Part shown: piece after piece, positions 33,980 to 45,619 of the stretch
Numbering within the stretch: position 1 is the first letter of the stretch
Layout of the letters: each line of letters starts with the position of its first letter
From: Nectonema munidae
Lineage: Eukaryota; Nematomorpha; Nectonematoida; Nectonematidae
NCBI GenBank assembly: GCA_030549495.1
Contig: JAUIRK010000735.1
Coordinates: 1 to 64,000, forward strand
Direction: 5' to 3'
Length of the DNA: 64,000 bases
Translations under genes and position numbers: made by a program
The notes under the pieces: model-generated
What the model was told of the DNA's origin: nothing
The model's input: only the letters and a program-made list of their open reading frames with translations
Databases searched by the model: none

Positions 33980-35290
33980 TTAAAGTTTGTACATTTTTAT
34001 TTTTGTTTTTAAATATGAGTGTAAAGTTTTGCAAATTGATCATGAAAAACTCTTGAAGGATCACTTCTGAAGATAGTAGTTTACGCTGTTACTAGTGATG
34101 TCTGGTGAAATTTTTGAGAAAAAGATTTTGAACTAATGAATTCAAATTTGAGAATGCTTCAAATTGTGTTTAGGTATCTATCGCATTATTTTTGAACACT
34201 TTAATTTTAAACACAATTTCTTAAAACACGTAAAATTTAAACACCTTTTTTTTAAAACACGTGTAATTTAAATATGTTTAGCTGAAAAGTGTTTCTAATT
34301 TGGGACAGATTTTGTGTTTAAAATTATGTTTTGAACCTAAACTAATTTTTTACAGTTGCAGCAATATGTTCTTTAATATTTGATTTTTTATTAGGAAGTA
34401 TTTGATTTAAATCATTTCAAATTTCACAAAAATTCATTTCTTCCTTCTATATGGGTGCAATCATGGACCAGGACAAAATCTGAAGAGGAAAAACTATTGA
34501 AAGTTTGTGAATATGAAGTAGCATACAGGAACCGAAAATTTTTATCCACAATAACAAAATGATCGTAGCTGGCTAGTGCATGAAAAAGGAAAAAATTTTA
34601 AATTTTGCGCTCCGTGTAAGCAATTTTCAGCGAAGAGAGAAAATTTGAAAAAATTTAGACTTAACAGTGAAACAAAATATATTTCATTTAGTCCTTTTCT
34701 ATATCGTGTTCTAAATCAGAGTTTTTAGTGAATAGAGTAAAGTGCTTTAATTTTGCAAGAACAAAATTTCCGGGATTATGATTCAAATACAAATTAACGA
34801 AAATTTCATTTCGCGAATAAACAATTTTGGATATTTAGTGTAAAAAAATTTAGTTTTTTATTTGTTCAGTTCAATTTTATAATTGAAAGATTTTAAATGC
34901 TGTAAAAAATTTCCTATATAAAAAACATTTAACTTTGAAAATTTTTGTGTTGCGAATTGCATGGAATTACCATCCCCACCAAAATTTTTTACTTTACAGT
35001 ATTTTTAAAAAAAACAAAAATGCTCGACACGTTTTGCTTGCAGAGCTTTTACTTATTCTTGCTTACACAAATTTTAGTTACAAAAATCAAGCATAGTCTA
35101 CTTTCTCAAGTCAAGAAAATGTTTGGATCAGGATATTTATCTGACGTCAACAAATCCTGCAGTTCTCACACCTTATACTGCGATTTAATTATCATCAAGC
35201 TAGTGCCAACACGATGAATAATTTAGTGCAAATTCTCATTTTTCCCCCTCATTAAATTTGCTTCACTCGTGCAACTTTAATTGATTTGCT
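33980..35290. other. AT-rich DNA with AAACAC-rich patch
   Basis: 34185-34330 is rich in AACACTTTAA, TTTAAACACC and AAAACACGT motifs, resembling 29570-29720. A 90-codon ORF at 34945-35217 upstream of 7TM gene 2 is hydrophobic and not recognisable. No other feature seen. Confidence 0.45.
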
Positions 35291-35359
35291 TTGACTTTGA
35301 GCTGCCAACATACTACTTCGCTTTCAACGATTTCCAAGTTTAACAAGTTAAAAGTCTTC

Positions 35360-36349
35360 ATGGACACGCCCTCAACTACTTTCCATTGTTTAAAGTTTTT
35401 GGAAGCGCGAAATTGGAACTTACTTCCACTGAACTACTTAAAGATATCAATGTACGGGATCTGCATCGTTCTTTCTTTGTTCGTTGTGATTCCGTGTTTG
35501 TGGATTTTCGTACGGCTACAAAAAGTAAATAAATCGTACGTCATTTTGAAGATTTCCTCCCTTACTTCCCTCATTCTCGCTTTCTTCTTGTTCACCAACT
35601 TTATAGATGTGTACGGGTTGAGTTCTCTCTCGCCATTTTACTTCTCATTCTATTGGCAATTTTACAATGTGAAGATTAAATGGATTTTCATCCACGCCTT
35701 GAAGGCATGCACCCTTTTCAGCATCTTTTTCTACATCCTCGACAAGTACGTGTTGATAGTGAAGCCCGCTCTTAAGTCGAGATGGCGTAGCTTGTTTCAT
35801 TTCAAAATTTATTCCTGCCTCATATTTGTCATCTACTTCATCATGTACCTGCCCTCATTTTCCAGGCTCTTCATCGATAATGTGGAGTGCGAGAACACCA
35901 CCTTCTACTTCAAGGCGAACCAATCACAGAAGTCCTTACTTTTCCAAATTTTTGAGTGCTTTCGGGAGCTCTTTCTCCGCGTTATGGTGTCGGTTGCGAC
36001 TTCGGTGCTTTCAATCGACGTAGCTCTTTCGTACCGCGCCATCTTATTGAGGATTGTGGATAAAACGGACAATACTGGTGGCGATAATTATAGAAGTCTT
36101 TGCATTCACAAATTCCAGACCACCTTCTTTTTTTTGTTGCATGGCTTTTTATCCTTTTTCGTCGTGGTACCATCAGGTCTGGCTTCAATACTCTTCTCTT
36201 ACATCACATTTGAAAGATATGTAGTTAATTTTTGCTTGAATTTCTTCATTTTCTGTGAAATCTTCTATTTCTATTTCTTCTACCTCAGCATCGTTTTCAT
36301 TGATTTCCGCTTCAAAAGTGAAGTTAAAAAATGTTTAAAAATTAAATGA
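35360..36349 (+). CDS. Intronless seven-transmembrane receptor 2 (paralogue of gene 1)
   Basis: An open frame extends from 35291, but alignment with gene 1 favours the ATG at 35360 (MDTPSTTFHCLKFLEARN against MTVSNASSTTLKCLQFFEAKN), giving 329 residues. The same seven segments and motifs are present: ILDKYVLIVKPALK after TM3 (DRY region as DKY), LPSF at the end of TM4, C and NTT in the following loop, FECFRELFLR before TM5, LLSIDVAL-like TM5, and IDFRFKSEVKKCLKIK at the C-terminus. More than half the residues match gene 1. Divergence is highest in the loop between TM5 and TM6 and in the extracellular loop after TM6. It has the same strand and the same single-exon, C-ending codon style. AATAAA follows at 36391 and 36417. 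Confidence 0.85.
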   Translation: MDTPSTTFHCLKFLEARNWNLLPLNYLKISMYGICIVLSLFVVIPCLWIFVRLQKVNKSYVILKISSLTSLILAFFLFTNFIDVYGLSSLSPFYFSFYWQFYNVKIKWIFIHALKACTLFSIFFYILDKYVLIVKPALKSRWRSLFHFKIYSCLIFVIYFIMYLPSFSRLFIDNVECENTTFYFKANQSQKSLLFQIFECFRELFLRVMVSVATSVLSIDVALSYRAILLRIVDKTDNTGGDNYRSLCIHKFQTTFFFLLHGFLSFFVVVPSGLASILFSYITFERYVVNFCLNFFIFCEIFYFYFFYLSIVFIDFRFKSEVKKCLKIK

Positions 36350-36390
36350 TGTTTATCATATTTCATTGTCATCTTTCATCGTAATTAAAT

Positions 36391-36396
36391 AATAAA
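36391..36396 (+). promoter_or_regulatory. Polyadenylation signal AATAAA of 7TM gene 2
   Basis: 42 bases after the stop; a second AATAAA is at 36417-36422. Confidence 0.55.
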
Positions 36397-36429
36397 TGTG
36401 TGAAGAAGATCTTTTAATAAACTAATTGT

Positions 36430-38300
36430 TTTGAAAATATATTATTAAAATATACATTCTTTTAATCAATTACACTGAATCTCCAAAAGAGTTTCATTTT
36501 AAAATTTCTGGACAAGGCTTTGAGGTATAATTTAAAAAAAAGGATTTGTCAAGCCAGTCTCCTCGCCTTTACTTATTTGAAAGATATATATTAAAATATT
36601 TTAACTAGTTACATACTTAGTTAGTTATAGATCACTGCACCGATAAGAGTTAGGACTGTTTACCAATTCTTTCATGAAAAATTGGCCAAATTATTTCCTA
36701 GCTTGAATTTCAAATCTTAAATTTTTGTGCTTAGTTTATTACCTTCAAATAATAACTAGATAAGTCAATAAAATGGTGAAATTATTTATGCTTTAAAATC
36801 AAGAGAATTTTTTAGAATTTAATATTTTGTTCAAAAAACTTTTGATGTGTTTTGATGCCTACCATTTTTATTTTCTGTGCATTAAGTATAGCCTTGTTTT
36901 TTGCATGTTTTAGTTATAGTGGTAAGAATTATTTTTAGCAAAAGATGTTTTATTAAATTTATATTTTCATATTAAAATATTGATTTTTGAAAGCTTTTAT
37001 AATTTTTGTACAAAATATTTCTTCATTTATTGAACTATTATTTATTAATTTTATTTTATACGATAGACTTATTTATGCCTTTTTTTAAATCTCCCCATTG
37101 TATAGTTTTTTAATTAATATAATCTTTTATTTTTGTTCTCGAATATGTACAATGTCCATCCGATGCATATGTAATACAGTATCTAATTTTACTATGAAAT
37201 TTTGGTTCATACATTAAGTTTTACGGGTGAATTGATTGTTTAAAAAAATACTAACATTTAAGAAAAGAATTGTGTTTAGAAAAAAGTTGATTTGTTTTCA
37301 ATAAAACTCCATTTTTGAGGAAGAATATAGCTACTTTCTTTCAACTCTAGAGATTCACATAAAGCGTATTTCCGTAATAAATCTCTTGCTTTGAACTTAT
37401 CAGAGAGTGAAGTATGGGGAGGCAAGCATATATTCCATAAATTTGCCTAATTATATCACTTTAAACTTCGTGATTTTTCTAAAAGTAATAGAAGTATGTT
37501 ATAATACTGTTATACCCTTCGAGGTCAAAAACTGCCTATCAAGATCAAATGTACATTTTTAACAATATTTTGATATTATAATGTCTATATAACTTATAAT
37601 TTAGCGTTCAAAATTTCACTCCTAAAAATTTATGATCTACCTAATTTTTTTAACCTTATCAGATTAGAAGGGTACAAATGTATAGACATAAAAGATGTAA
37701 AAAATTTTCTAAAAGTTACATGTTTCATTCTATACTCAAAAAAATAAGTTAGCCTATTCAAAAGGAGTTTGAATAAATAGTTGAATATATAGTAAATAGT
37801 TTGATATACAGTATACATAATATCAAAGGGAAAAATATTTTATTTTACATTTTCAGCAAAAAAACAAACAATTTTTTTTTCTGTTATTTACAGACATTTT
37901 CTTCAAAAATTTGCAATCATTTCAAGTAGATGTTTTGCAAAAATTTCATTTTTTGGTTTCGTTGAACTTACTTGTTCTTCAATTTCATTTTTTTTCACAC
38001 TAAATAATTCGATGCAGCATTTAGTATCTTAAATAAGCGATTCTGTTGACTCTTTTTCTCATCATATTGAGAGCTAGTTTTAAAAATAGATTTATAAGAA
38101 AAATTTTACGTGACTTTGGGTAACCATTTTTTAGTAACATCTTGAGGATAAAAAGCGCTGTTCAAAAGGATTACAGAACGATTTTTCTTAGAAAAAGGCG
38201 AAAGTAACAGAATTTTGTTATCATTGTCGAAAAATTATTTGGAAGAATATGTAGAAAATAGTTCACTTTTGGAACTTCTTTTTTATTAACACGAAGTGTG
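36430..38300. other. AT-rich DNA, with a decayed dispersed repeat
   Basis: No gene seen. About 37445-37615 is alignable by eye with 18740-18920 of the TTAA element (for example ATATCACTTTAAACTTCGTG against ATATCCCTTCAAATTTTGTG, and later ACCCTTC.AGGTCAAAAACTG against ACCCTTCATGTCCAAAACTG), so it is probably a decayed copy of that family. Confidence 0.55.
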
Positions 38301-39350
38301 CCAAGAAGCATAATTGGGGTATTTTTATCGGATCATGTTAAAAATGATTTTGGGATGCCATGCTGAATTGAAGGCGTTGTTGATGTCTAGAAAGAAGGCG
38401 GATGATGTTAATTTGGAAGATAGTTTTGTTTCGAGGTATGAGGAGAGTCTACATAGAGCGGATTCTGGACTTTTGTGTGGAAGGTATGCATATTGGAAGC
38501 GATTAATTTTGTTAGATTTAGTGATGTGAAAGAGAAACCTCTTGCGTAGAAAGATTTTTCCTAGGGAGGGTTGTGCTTGGTCTCCAGTTGAATATGAGTC
38601 TTAAGTCTTTGTTGGGTTTTGGGAGTAAAAATTAGCTTACCTATTTTCCATATAGATGGGAAAAGGAGAATTTTAGGCAACTGTTTTATAATTGTAAGAG
38701 ATATTGTGAATATAAAGGGAAGGATTTTATGATATGTTTTGTGGTTATAAGATTTAGGATTTAGACTGTTTATATCTGAGGCTAATTTAGTTAGATTTAC
38801 TGGAGGAAATGTTTGGGATGAGTTTAGGAATGAAACAGAGGGGACATGTTCGCGTATAGAGTGGTTTACTATGTTACCGGATGTATGAGAATTCTGAGGG
38901 AAAAGGATGGGTTGATTAATGGGTCGTTGGAAATTGTGTGCGCTAGAAGTAGATTGAGTTGAGAAGAAGCTTTGCAATTTTTGCGGACGGAAGTAATCAC
39001 GTTCCATGGATTTTTAAGAGAGGAGCAGAATTTTTTCCAAGATTCTTTTTGCTTTCATATATCTGCTGTATATCTATTTTCCATATTGAAGTAGTGTTCG
39101 ATGATGTTAGGGTTATGATTTTTACGAAATGTTTTGAGAGAAAGTTTTAGGGATTTTTTAAGCGAGGTGAGAAAGGGAGTCTAGAAGTATGTGTGTTTTC
39201 TGCATAAATATGGTTTGGCTGGGGTGGATAGTGTGATGGAGAGTTTAATTGTGTTGTTGAGGGCAAGGGCCGCAGAGTCAGGATCACTGGGAGAATTTAT
39301 GTGGGGGATAGTTGAGGAAAGTTGTGAACTTAATTGATTTAGGAAGGTGG
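38300..39350 (-). mobile_element. LINE reverse transcriptase fragment, minus strand
   Basis: Minus-strand ORF 39007-38561 ends with SLTIIKQLPKILLFPSIWKI and GKLIFTPK, the SLxxGxFPxxWKxAxxxPxxK block at the start of LINE reverse transcriptases. After a frame change, the antisense of 38314-38529 gives AYLPHKSPESALCRLSSYLE and SSAFFLDINNAFNSAWHPKI, the catalytic-Asp A block (LDIxxAFDSAWH). The plus strand is T/G rich because the element is antisense. Truncated at both ends; at least one frame break. Confidence 0.82.
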
Positions 39351-39354
39351 TCCA

Positions 39355-39535
39355 GTGAGTTTTAGGTGTAAAGTAAGCATATAAAATTTCTATAGAATAG
39401 TGCTGTCTAAAACCTAACTGGAAAGAAGAAAAAAATCATTAGATGTGAAATAATTATTTATTTTTACATAGATAATTTTTTCAAAAATCTTAGAGATAAA
39501 ATTTACAATGGATATGGTTTAATTAAGTGATATGT
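39355..39535 (-). mobile_element. Second, different LINE reverse transcriptase scrap
   Basis: On the minus strand 39535-39355 reads FISKIFEKIICVKINNYFTS and then, after a frame change, FQLGFRQHYSIEILYAYF, matching the LSKIFEKxI...QFGFRxxxST blocks. These blocks should follow, not precede, the WKxGK block found lower down on the same strand, so this is a separate insertion from 38300-39350. Confidence 0.72.
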
Positions 39536-39784
39536 GGTTTAAGGCTTCTCTATGTAATCAGCACACGGAGGGATGAATAAACAAAGGAAGAATAATTAAA
39601 CTAATGACTGCAAAAAGTCCTTGGTTTTAGTTAGAGAAGCACGCAATAATCTTTTTTACCATGTCATTTATAAAATGTATATCTGAAATAATTATTCATC
39701 GTTAAGTATATTTTAATATTTAATTCAACTTTAGGATTGTCACTGAAAAATTTAATGGAAAATGAAAAACAATAATTACAGAAA

Positions 39785-40040
39785 ACAATAATAAATCGGA
39801 GAAATATATTGAAGAATGTTGAAAACTAAATATAAGATGTCAACAACGCACAATTCAAATGATATTCGTTTTGGGCCGTCAATCTTACTACAAAAATATG
39901 TCACCGAGTAAGATACAGGGTGACTTTTAAAAAAGATCGTGTTTAGTTGAAGTTAAGCATTTGGTGCTCAAAAAAGTTGTGGAATGTAAGTGGAGTATAA
40001 AAATTGATTTGACTAAATGCGATATAATTTAAAATCTACC
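39785..40040 (-). repeat. Dispersed repeat, copy 2 (inverted copy of 6712-6967)
   Basis: Reverse complement of the block downstream of the COUP-TF gene; see that entry. Here it lies 3.4 kb after 7TM gene 2 with no ORF. Confidence 0.8.
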
Positions 40041-40555
40041 CTCATTCTGCAAACCCATCTTCAATTAATTCATCTTGATTTGTAAATTCCGCCTTCACAG
40101 ATGTTTATTATGTGCAAAAAGGTTTACATCCTCATTCTTGGATCATTTAAGTTTCAACATTCGCTTCAACCAGTTTCCTTTTCGCAGAATTTTTTTCAGA
40201 AGTTTTCAATTTTTACTTTATCGAAAATTTTTATAAGTACGTCTTTATGATAACACTATGCTAAATTTTTAACAAGTACGAAACTTTTGTTCGCTTAGAA
40301 TGGCAATTATGGTATTCCCATTCGATGGTTTTCACCATGCACAAAGTATTTACCTAAATTTTGCCCCTACGCCCTCTTTATAAAGTTTAGCTGAATAATT
40401 TTTTTTATATATATATAAAATATTTTAAATAAATACTTAATATACAATATAATATATACTTAATATACCATAAAATATTACCCCGAGCAAAGAGATTCTA
40501 GATCCGCGATTCACTTGATTCCTCCAATATTCTTATATTTTGAAGGTTACGTATA

Positions 40556-40868
40556 GTGCCCGCGCTAAAGCTAAATTTCAAGGGGAGCTGAAATGGGGCA
40601 AAAAACACATTTGCAAAAAATTTATTTCCTATATTACTTTGCTGAAAAGCATGAAGTACTTCTGTATAAAAATCTATAGATATCTCATATTATACATACA
40701 CATACACCAGCATTTATATAAGATTATTGTGTACAATTTTTGCTTATTTATTTTTCCTTTAAAAAGTGCATGGGGCAAAACCAAAAATTTTAGAGGGGGG
40801 GGGGCAAAGATTAATACAGGGAGGGGGGGGGCACGTGCCCCAAAATTATATAGGTAGCGAGGGCACTG
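40556..40868. mobile_element. hAT MITE, 313 bp, with perfect 8-bp TSD
   Basis: TACGTATA flanks both sides (40548-40555 and 40869-40876). Ends are GTGCCCGCGCTA (left) and, reverse complement of the right, CAGTGCCCTCGCTA, so the left tip has lost about two bases. G runs are at 40795-40804 and 40823-40831. The 105-codon ORF across it is incidental. Confidence 0.85.
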
Positions 40869-40879
40869 TACGTATACAA

Positions 40880-41820
40880 GAATACTTACATGTTAAAAAG
40901 TGAAAATGTTTTTCATTCTTGTGTGTAAAGTGTAGGTTGTAGGAACTTGATGTAAATTGCCTCCATTGCATCTAAATTGGCAAGGCTTCTTCTATGTAAA
41001 ATCTTAAAGAACGTCAGAAATGCATGAGCAGAGTTCAAATCATTCATTTTGTGCTTTGCTACTGAAGAAGTAGTTTGTGATCTTTATGGGTATTATTGCG
41101 CGAATTCTCTCTTATTATTTAGGTTATATGTTCTTTAATGAGACTCCCCGAGCTTTGTTGTATTTTACTAGCATAATCAAAACCATAACTGTGGCAACAT
41201 GATGTAGAAAAAAAATTTTTTTTTAAATGTTCTTCCTGACATTGACAAGAGTTTTTTGCTGTTCCAACACAATATTACGATCACGTTATTATATATACCT
41301 TATATCAGCTTTTTTCATATAGCTCTCATTTTTTCCACCTTTATACAGTTTTACATTTTACATGTAATGATAAAAAACATTTCTCTCTTTCAGTTCTAAA
41401 ACTTTTCTCTTTTAGACCCGTTTCATCTTTGAATAGAAGCCGTTTTAAGATATGTTATGGATAGGCATTGTTTCTGAAAATTTTATTCAATTCACTTTGA
41501 ACAAATATACTGGAACAGAATCTAATTCAACGCTTATTCAACATTTCACAATATTTATTTTATTATGTCCTGGTGAGTTTCGTTTTTTGTATATCTTTTT
41601 TCAAAAAAGCTTTATCTTTGTGATTTATTTATTATTTGTAAATCTTACAAGTTTAGACAATATCCTTTTTCTTCTTCTTTTGTGACTTCAAAAAACCTAG
41701 CCCATGGCTACTTCATTTATTTCCTTATTTACTTAACGTCCATGATGGCAAATTCAAGTATAATCTAACAAAAATATCTTTATTGATCTCTGGAGTTAAG
41801 AAATCATCCCTATACAAATA
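40880..41820. other. AT-rich DNA, nothing recognised
   Basis: No convincing coding, RNA or repeat feature. Short ORFs are AT-driven. Confidence 0.45.
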
Positions 41821-41826
41821 ATCTAC

Positions 41827-42345
41827 ACATAACTTGGGATCATATGAAGAATAACCACCCCAAGACAATATTTTAGTAGCAAGTAAAGAACAACCACCCC
41901 GCATGACCCTTTTGAAGAACCACCACCCCAAATAGTTTTCCAAATAATATTGTACAGAATATACCACTGAAGCGAAATTAAAAAAATTTATCCTATACTC
42001 TATAACAGAGTATAGTATATAATAGAGTATAACTTTGTATACATCTATAATATTATATAGCTGACTTGCAAAACAGAATATTGTTTCAAGATTATACAGT
42101 GTTATAAGATTAAATATATACTAGTGATTATATATAGTATGTTTTCAGGAAATCAGTATCAGTGTAATCCGATTAAAAACACTTTGTTTAGTATACGCAC
42201 GAATTTAATTATACAATACACATTTTAAAGTTTAAATAAATATAAAACTCAACTTAAGAATAGCCACCCTAAAAATTTCTCTTCTGAAAAAATCGCTACC
42301 CCAGAATTGTTGGAGTGGTTGTTCTTCATATGATCCATAACTTGT
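41827..42345. repeat. Foldback repeat with CCACCCC motifs
   Basis: ACTTGGGATCATATGAAGAA (in 41827-41863) is inverted at 42310-42345 (ACAAGTTATGGATCATATG as reverse complement), each followed inward by AACCAC(C/T)CC. Extra copies of AACCACCCC or CCACCC occur at about 41894, 41920 and 42262. The region also holds AT-rich direct repeats near 41985-42060. Probably a MITE or foldback element; no TSD found. Confidence 0.6.
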
Positions 42346-42444
42346 TTAGGGCGAAGGTTGGTAAAAAAAAAAAGAGTCTGAATATTAAAAGGAACTATGG
42401 ATCCAAAACTTTTTCTCTGAAGTAAATATTTAACTTATCCTTAA

Positions 42445-45111
42445 CCCTTATCGGACCACCTGGCTACCATCGTAGTTTTATAATTTTTGAACCTATATTA
42501 TTTTTCGAAAAAAAAACTTTTCAATCTAGAAAGCCTAAAACTTCACGAAATGTGCAAAAAGGTTTATTTTGATGTGAAAATTTGAAAAAAATTCTCAATG
42601 GATACTGATGTAAAGATCTCAAAAAAGGAAAAAGTAGGAAGTTGATGAGTTGATCACAATTAGCCCACTTGACTACGATGGTAGTTTTATTCTTTTCAAA
42701 ATAGGTACAATATGTTTTTTCAATCAACACCACTCTGAAACTTCAAAGGTTATAAAAAATATTTGTATCAAGGAAATTTATAAAATATTCTGAAGGATAC
42801 ATCAAAATATCCTAAAATAAGAAGAGTGGAAAAATATTTAAGTTAATACTTATAGCAGAGATCACAACCATTATACTTCATACGTTTCTTTATTATAATA
42901 ATTATAACTATTTTGCCCTTTTCAACTTGAAAACTTCAAAGATGTGCTGAAATGGAATAACAACACCCCCGAAATTTACACGTTTGACTTTTTACCGAAA
43001 TGAACTGGAATCCAGCAAAGAAGGTGCAACCACAAGAAGAAGTCTGATTTGTTCTAAAATCATTTATCAAGGAAAAAGGAGGAAGATAAATTGATTGATA
43101 TGAATACAACAAAGTGCAATTATTTTAGTTGCAATGTATACAATAATAAACATATTTATATTTTCATTCAATGATACAAAAAATACTACTGTGCATATTC
43201 AAAAGAAGTTTTTCGATTCAAGTTTTGAAAATTTTTTTCACAATATACAAGTCCTAATGAAAGATTAAAGAAATAGTATCATAAAACTTTAGAAAATTTG
43301 GAATATTGAAAGAATTATTATTAGAATTATTATCAAAACGTTTAAATAAAAAATAAATATATCCTGATGTACTAGTGCATTAGCGTAACAACCCGTTTTT
43401 TGGTACAAAGCGACAAACTCTGTACGAACTTAATAAACTCATACGTCAATTTACGTGCAACAAATTATATAGTTGGTGGAATAACAAAGATTTAATGACA
43501 ACTAATAAACAATTTTTCTATTTTGACATTAGCAGCATCCCTTTGCTTCCCTACTAGTTACGTCATTTTCATCACTTTGTGCAGAGTGAGACGATAACGT
43601 GAATATTATACATAATAAAAATACAACATATGAGATGTTATCATAATTCTTAGTTTTAAAAACTAAGCAAATTGTGGCGTTCAATTTTTCGAGTGTAAGA
43701 AATGTCATACAACGTCATCATTATTCAATAAATTTTGGTTTTGATTCAATTTTCATTAGTTTTATTTTTTGAGCTAAAACATCTCGTCCTCTAACAAAGA
43801 AATTCCTTCATTTGTATGAGTTCAAGTAATAATTGTGAAAGTTTTAGTGATTTTTTGGACGCAGAGATAAGCTCTGAAGATTCCACTAGCAAAGAAGAAA
43901 TTAAAAGAGAGCCTATTTTGTTAAGTATTCGTTCAAATAATGGTTCGTATTCATCCTTTTCTAACACGCTGGTCTCAAAGAGCAACATAAATTGGTCAAT
44001 ATTTTCAATAGACTGTTATTAAGAAACATAATAAATTTCAAACGTGGACCTACTGTGACACTGTCAAGAAAAATGGATTCTTTCAAGCTCTTTTTCACTG
44101 ATGAGATTGGGTCAAAAGTTTTGGAGTACCCAAATAAAAAGTGTTTAGATAAAGGAAGAAAAGTTTTTTCAATGAGAGAGTTTACTGCTTGTTACGGCGT
44201 TCTTCTTAGAGCTGGAGCAGACAGAGATAATTAATCGCAATGTGTATAGACAGGTTTTCCGGTTCGTTTGATCTCTGTCGATTTTTGCTCGAAAATGGGC
44301 TGACAATGACAGCTACGATAAAAAGTTTTTCGAAAGATGTACCACAAAGTTTTTTAAAATTGGGAGAAAGAAGTTTGTACAGTACAAAATATTTGTACAA
44401 CCACGATACCAAAATTGTTTTATGCTCTTATAAGCAAAAGAAAAATAAAAACGTTCTTCCATATCATCCTTCCACACTCAGTTACAAGTAAATGAAGAAA
44501 AGTATGATCTTAAACCTGAAATCATTTTAGATTGCAACAAGTTCAAAAGTGGAGTGGACATAATGGACCAAAGAGTCGAAAATTTTACATGTCGTCGAAA
44601 ATCTAACAGGAAAATCTAACTCAACTCTTATTTAATCATGAAGGAGACTGGATACACCAATTCAAGGCTTAATTTCATCAAAAAATTGCTCATGAAAACA
44701 TTTTTGCTAGAGTCAACAATGAACATGTTTACAGCCAGAAAAATGTCTTTTGCGCAATACGGGATTTAAGGAACATATCGAATTGAATATGCGCAAACGA
44801 ATGAAATTCATCCAAAAAAAGCGTCGCCAATACCTTTAAAATGTAAAGAGGGTAAATGTAAATCATCCACGGGTTGAACATGTGACAAATGTGATAAAAA
44901 AATATGTAAGCACAAATTTAGTCTTTGTAGAAATTGTTTATAAAATAAATTTTTTATTCAAACACAAGAAATTTATACTTCTATACTTTATTTGTGATAT
45001 CTCTGAAAATAAATGTTTTGCTGCCTATTCGAAATATCTGGCTTTGATTTTGGGCTACAATTGTAGTAAGGTAGCCTGGCTAGAAACTAAAAATATGTGG
45101 TTCGATGAGGG
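42445..45111 (+). mobile_element. piggyBac element 1 with both ends
   Basis: TTAA at 42441-42444 and 45112-45115. Terminal repeats are CCCTTATCGGACCACCT (left) and, as reverse complement, CCCTCATCGAACCACAT (right). Subterminal (G)GCTACCATCGTAG-type motifs occur near 42462 and, inverted, near 42673, with a relative near 45055-45080. The transposase inside is oriented plus and decayed. Confidence 0.9.
43816..44932 (+). pseudogene. piggyBac transposase, internally deleted and broken
   Basis: N-terminal acidic region (SFSDFLDAEISSEDSTSKEE, 43816-43990); start of the DDE_Tnp_1_7 domain, MDSFKLFFTDEIGSKVLEYP (44071-44225). A gap follows: the blocks carrying the first two catalytic Asp residues are missing. 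Then IDRFSGSFDLCRFLLENGLT and MTATIKSFSKDVPQSFLK (44243-44490, family DNFFTS...LL...LTxxGTIRxNKxxIP). Then KPEIILDCNKFKSGVDIMDQ and CRRKSN (about 44506-44610). Last is the C-terminal cysteine-rich zinc region CKEGKCKSS...CDKCDKKICKHKFSLCRNC (44839-44930). Several frame changes and stops. Non-functional. Confidence 0.88.
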
Positions 45112-45115
45112 TTAA

Positions 45116-45600
45116 AATTCAAGAGAATCATTAAAAGCGCATGTTATATAATGTTGGGAAAATGTTCTAGTAATTTAAGTAAGTATTTTCCAATGTTTTA
45201 GGTGAAGAATAAGGCTTAGATATAATTAGCTTAAGGTTCAAAACAGATTTGTGATTTACTCCATACAACTTTGGAACAAATCTTCCAAAAGGGCCTTAAT
45301 TTCTACTTTAAATCTAAGTTTATATCTTCTCGTGTTCAACCTCTTGAGGTTTTAGAAGGTTTATATCATTCAGTTTTTGGTCAAATTTTTGAGGCTTTAA
45401 ATATTTTATAAGTAGTACCTTGAGTCAACAAAAATCTATTAAGAAATTTACTTTCTTTTCCTGTATCCCGTGGCCTTGCCAGATCACTCATATGTATTCT
45501 TTGTATCTTATATTAAATAATATTAATTTTCTAAAAAGAATAGTTAGTAGCATAAATCATTTTCTCAGCATGTTTGTGATAAAATCGTCATAAATACCAT
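45116..45600. other. AT-rich DNA, nothing recognised
   Basis: No feature seen between the piggyBac end and the microsatellite-rich zone. Confidence 0.4.
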
Positions 45601-45619
45601 CATATTTGACTCAGCGACT

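Noticed and set aside
35291-35359. Upstream ATG as start of 7TM gene 2
   Set aside because: The extra 23 residues have no counterpart in gene 1, whereas the start at 35360 aligns with the start of gene 1.
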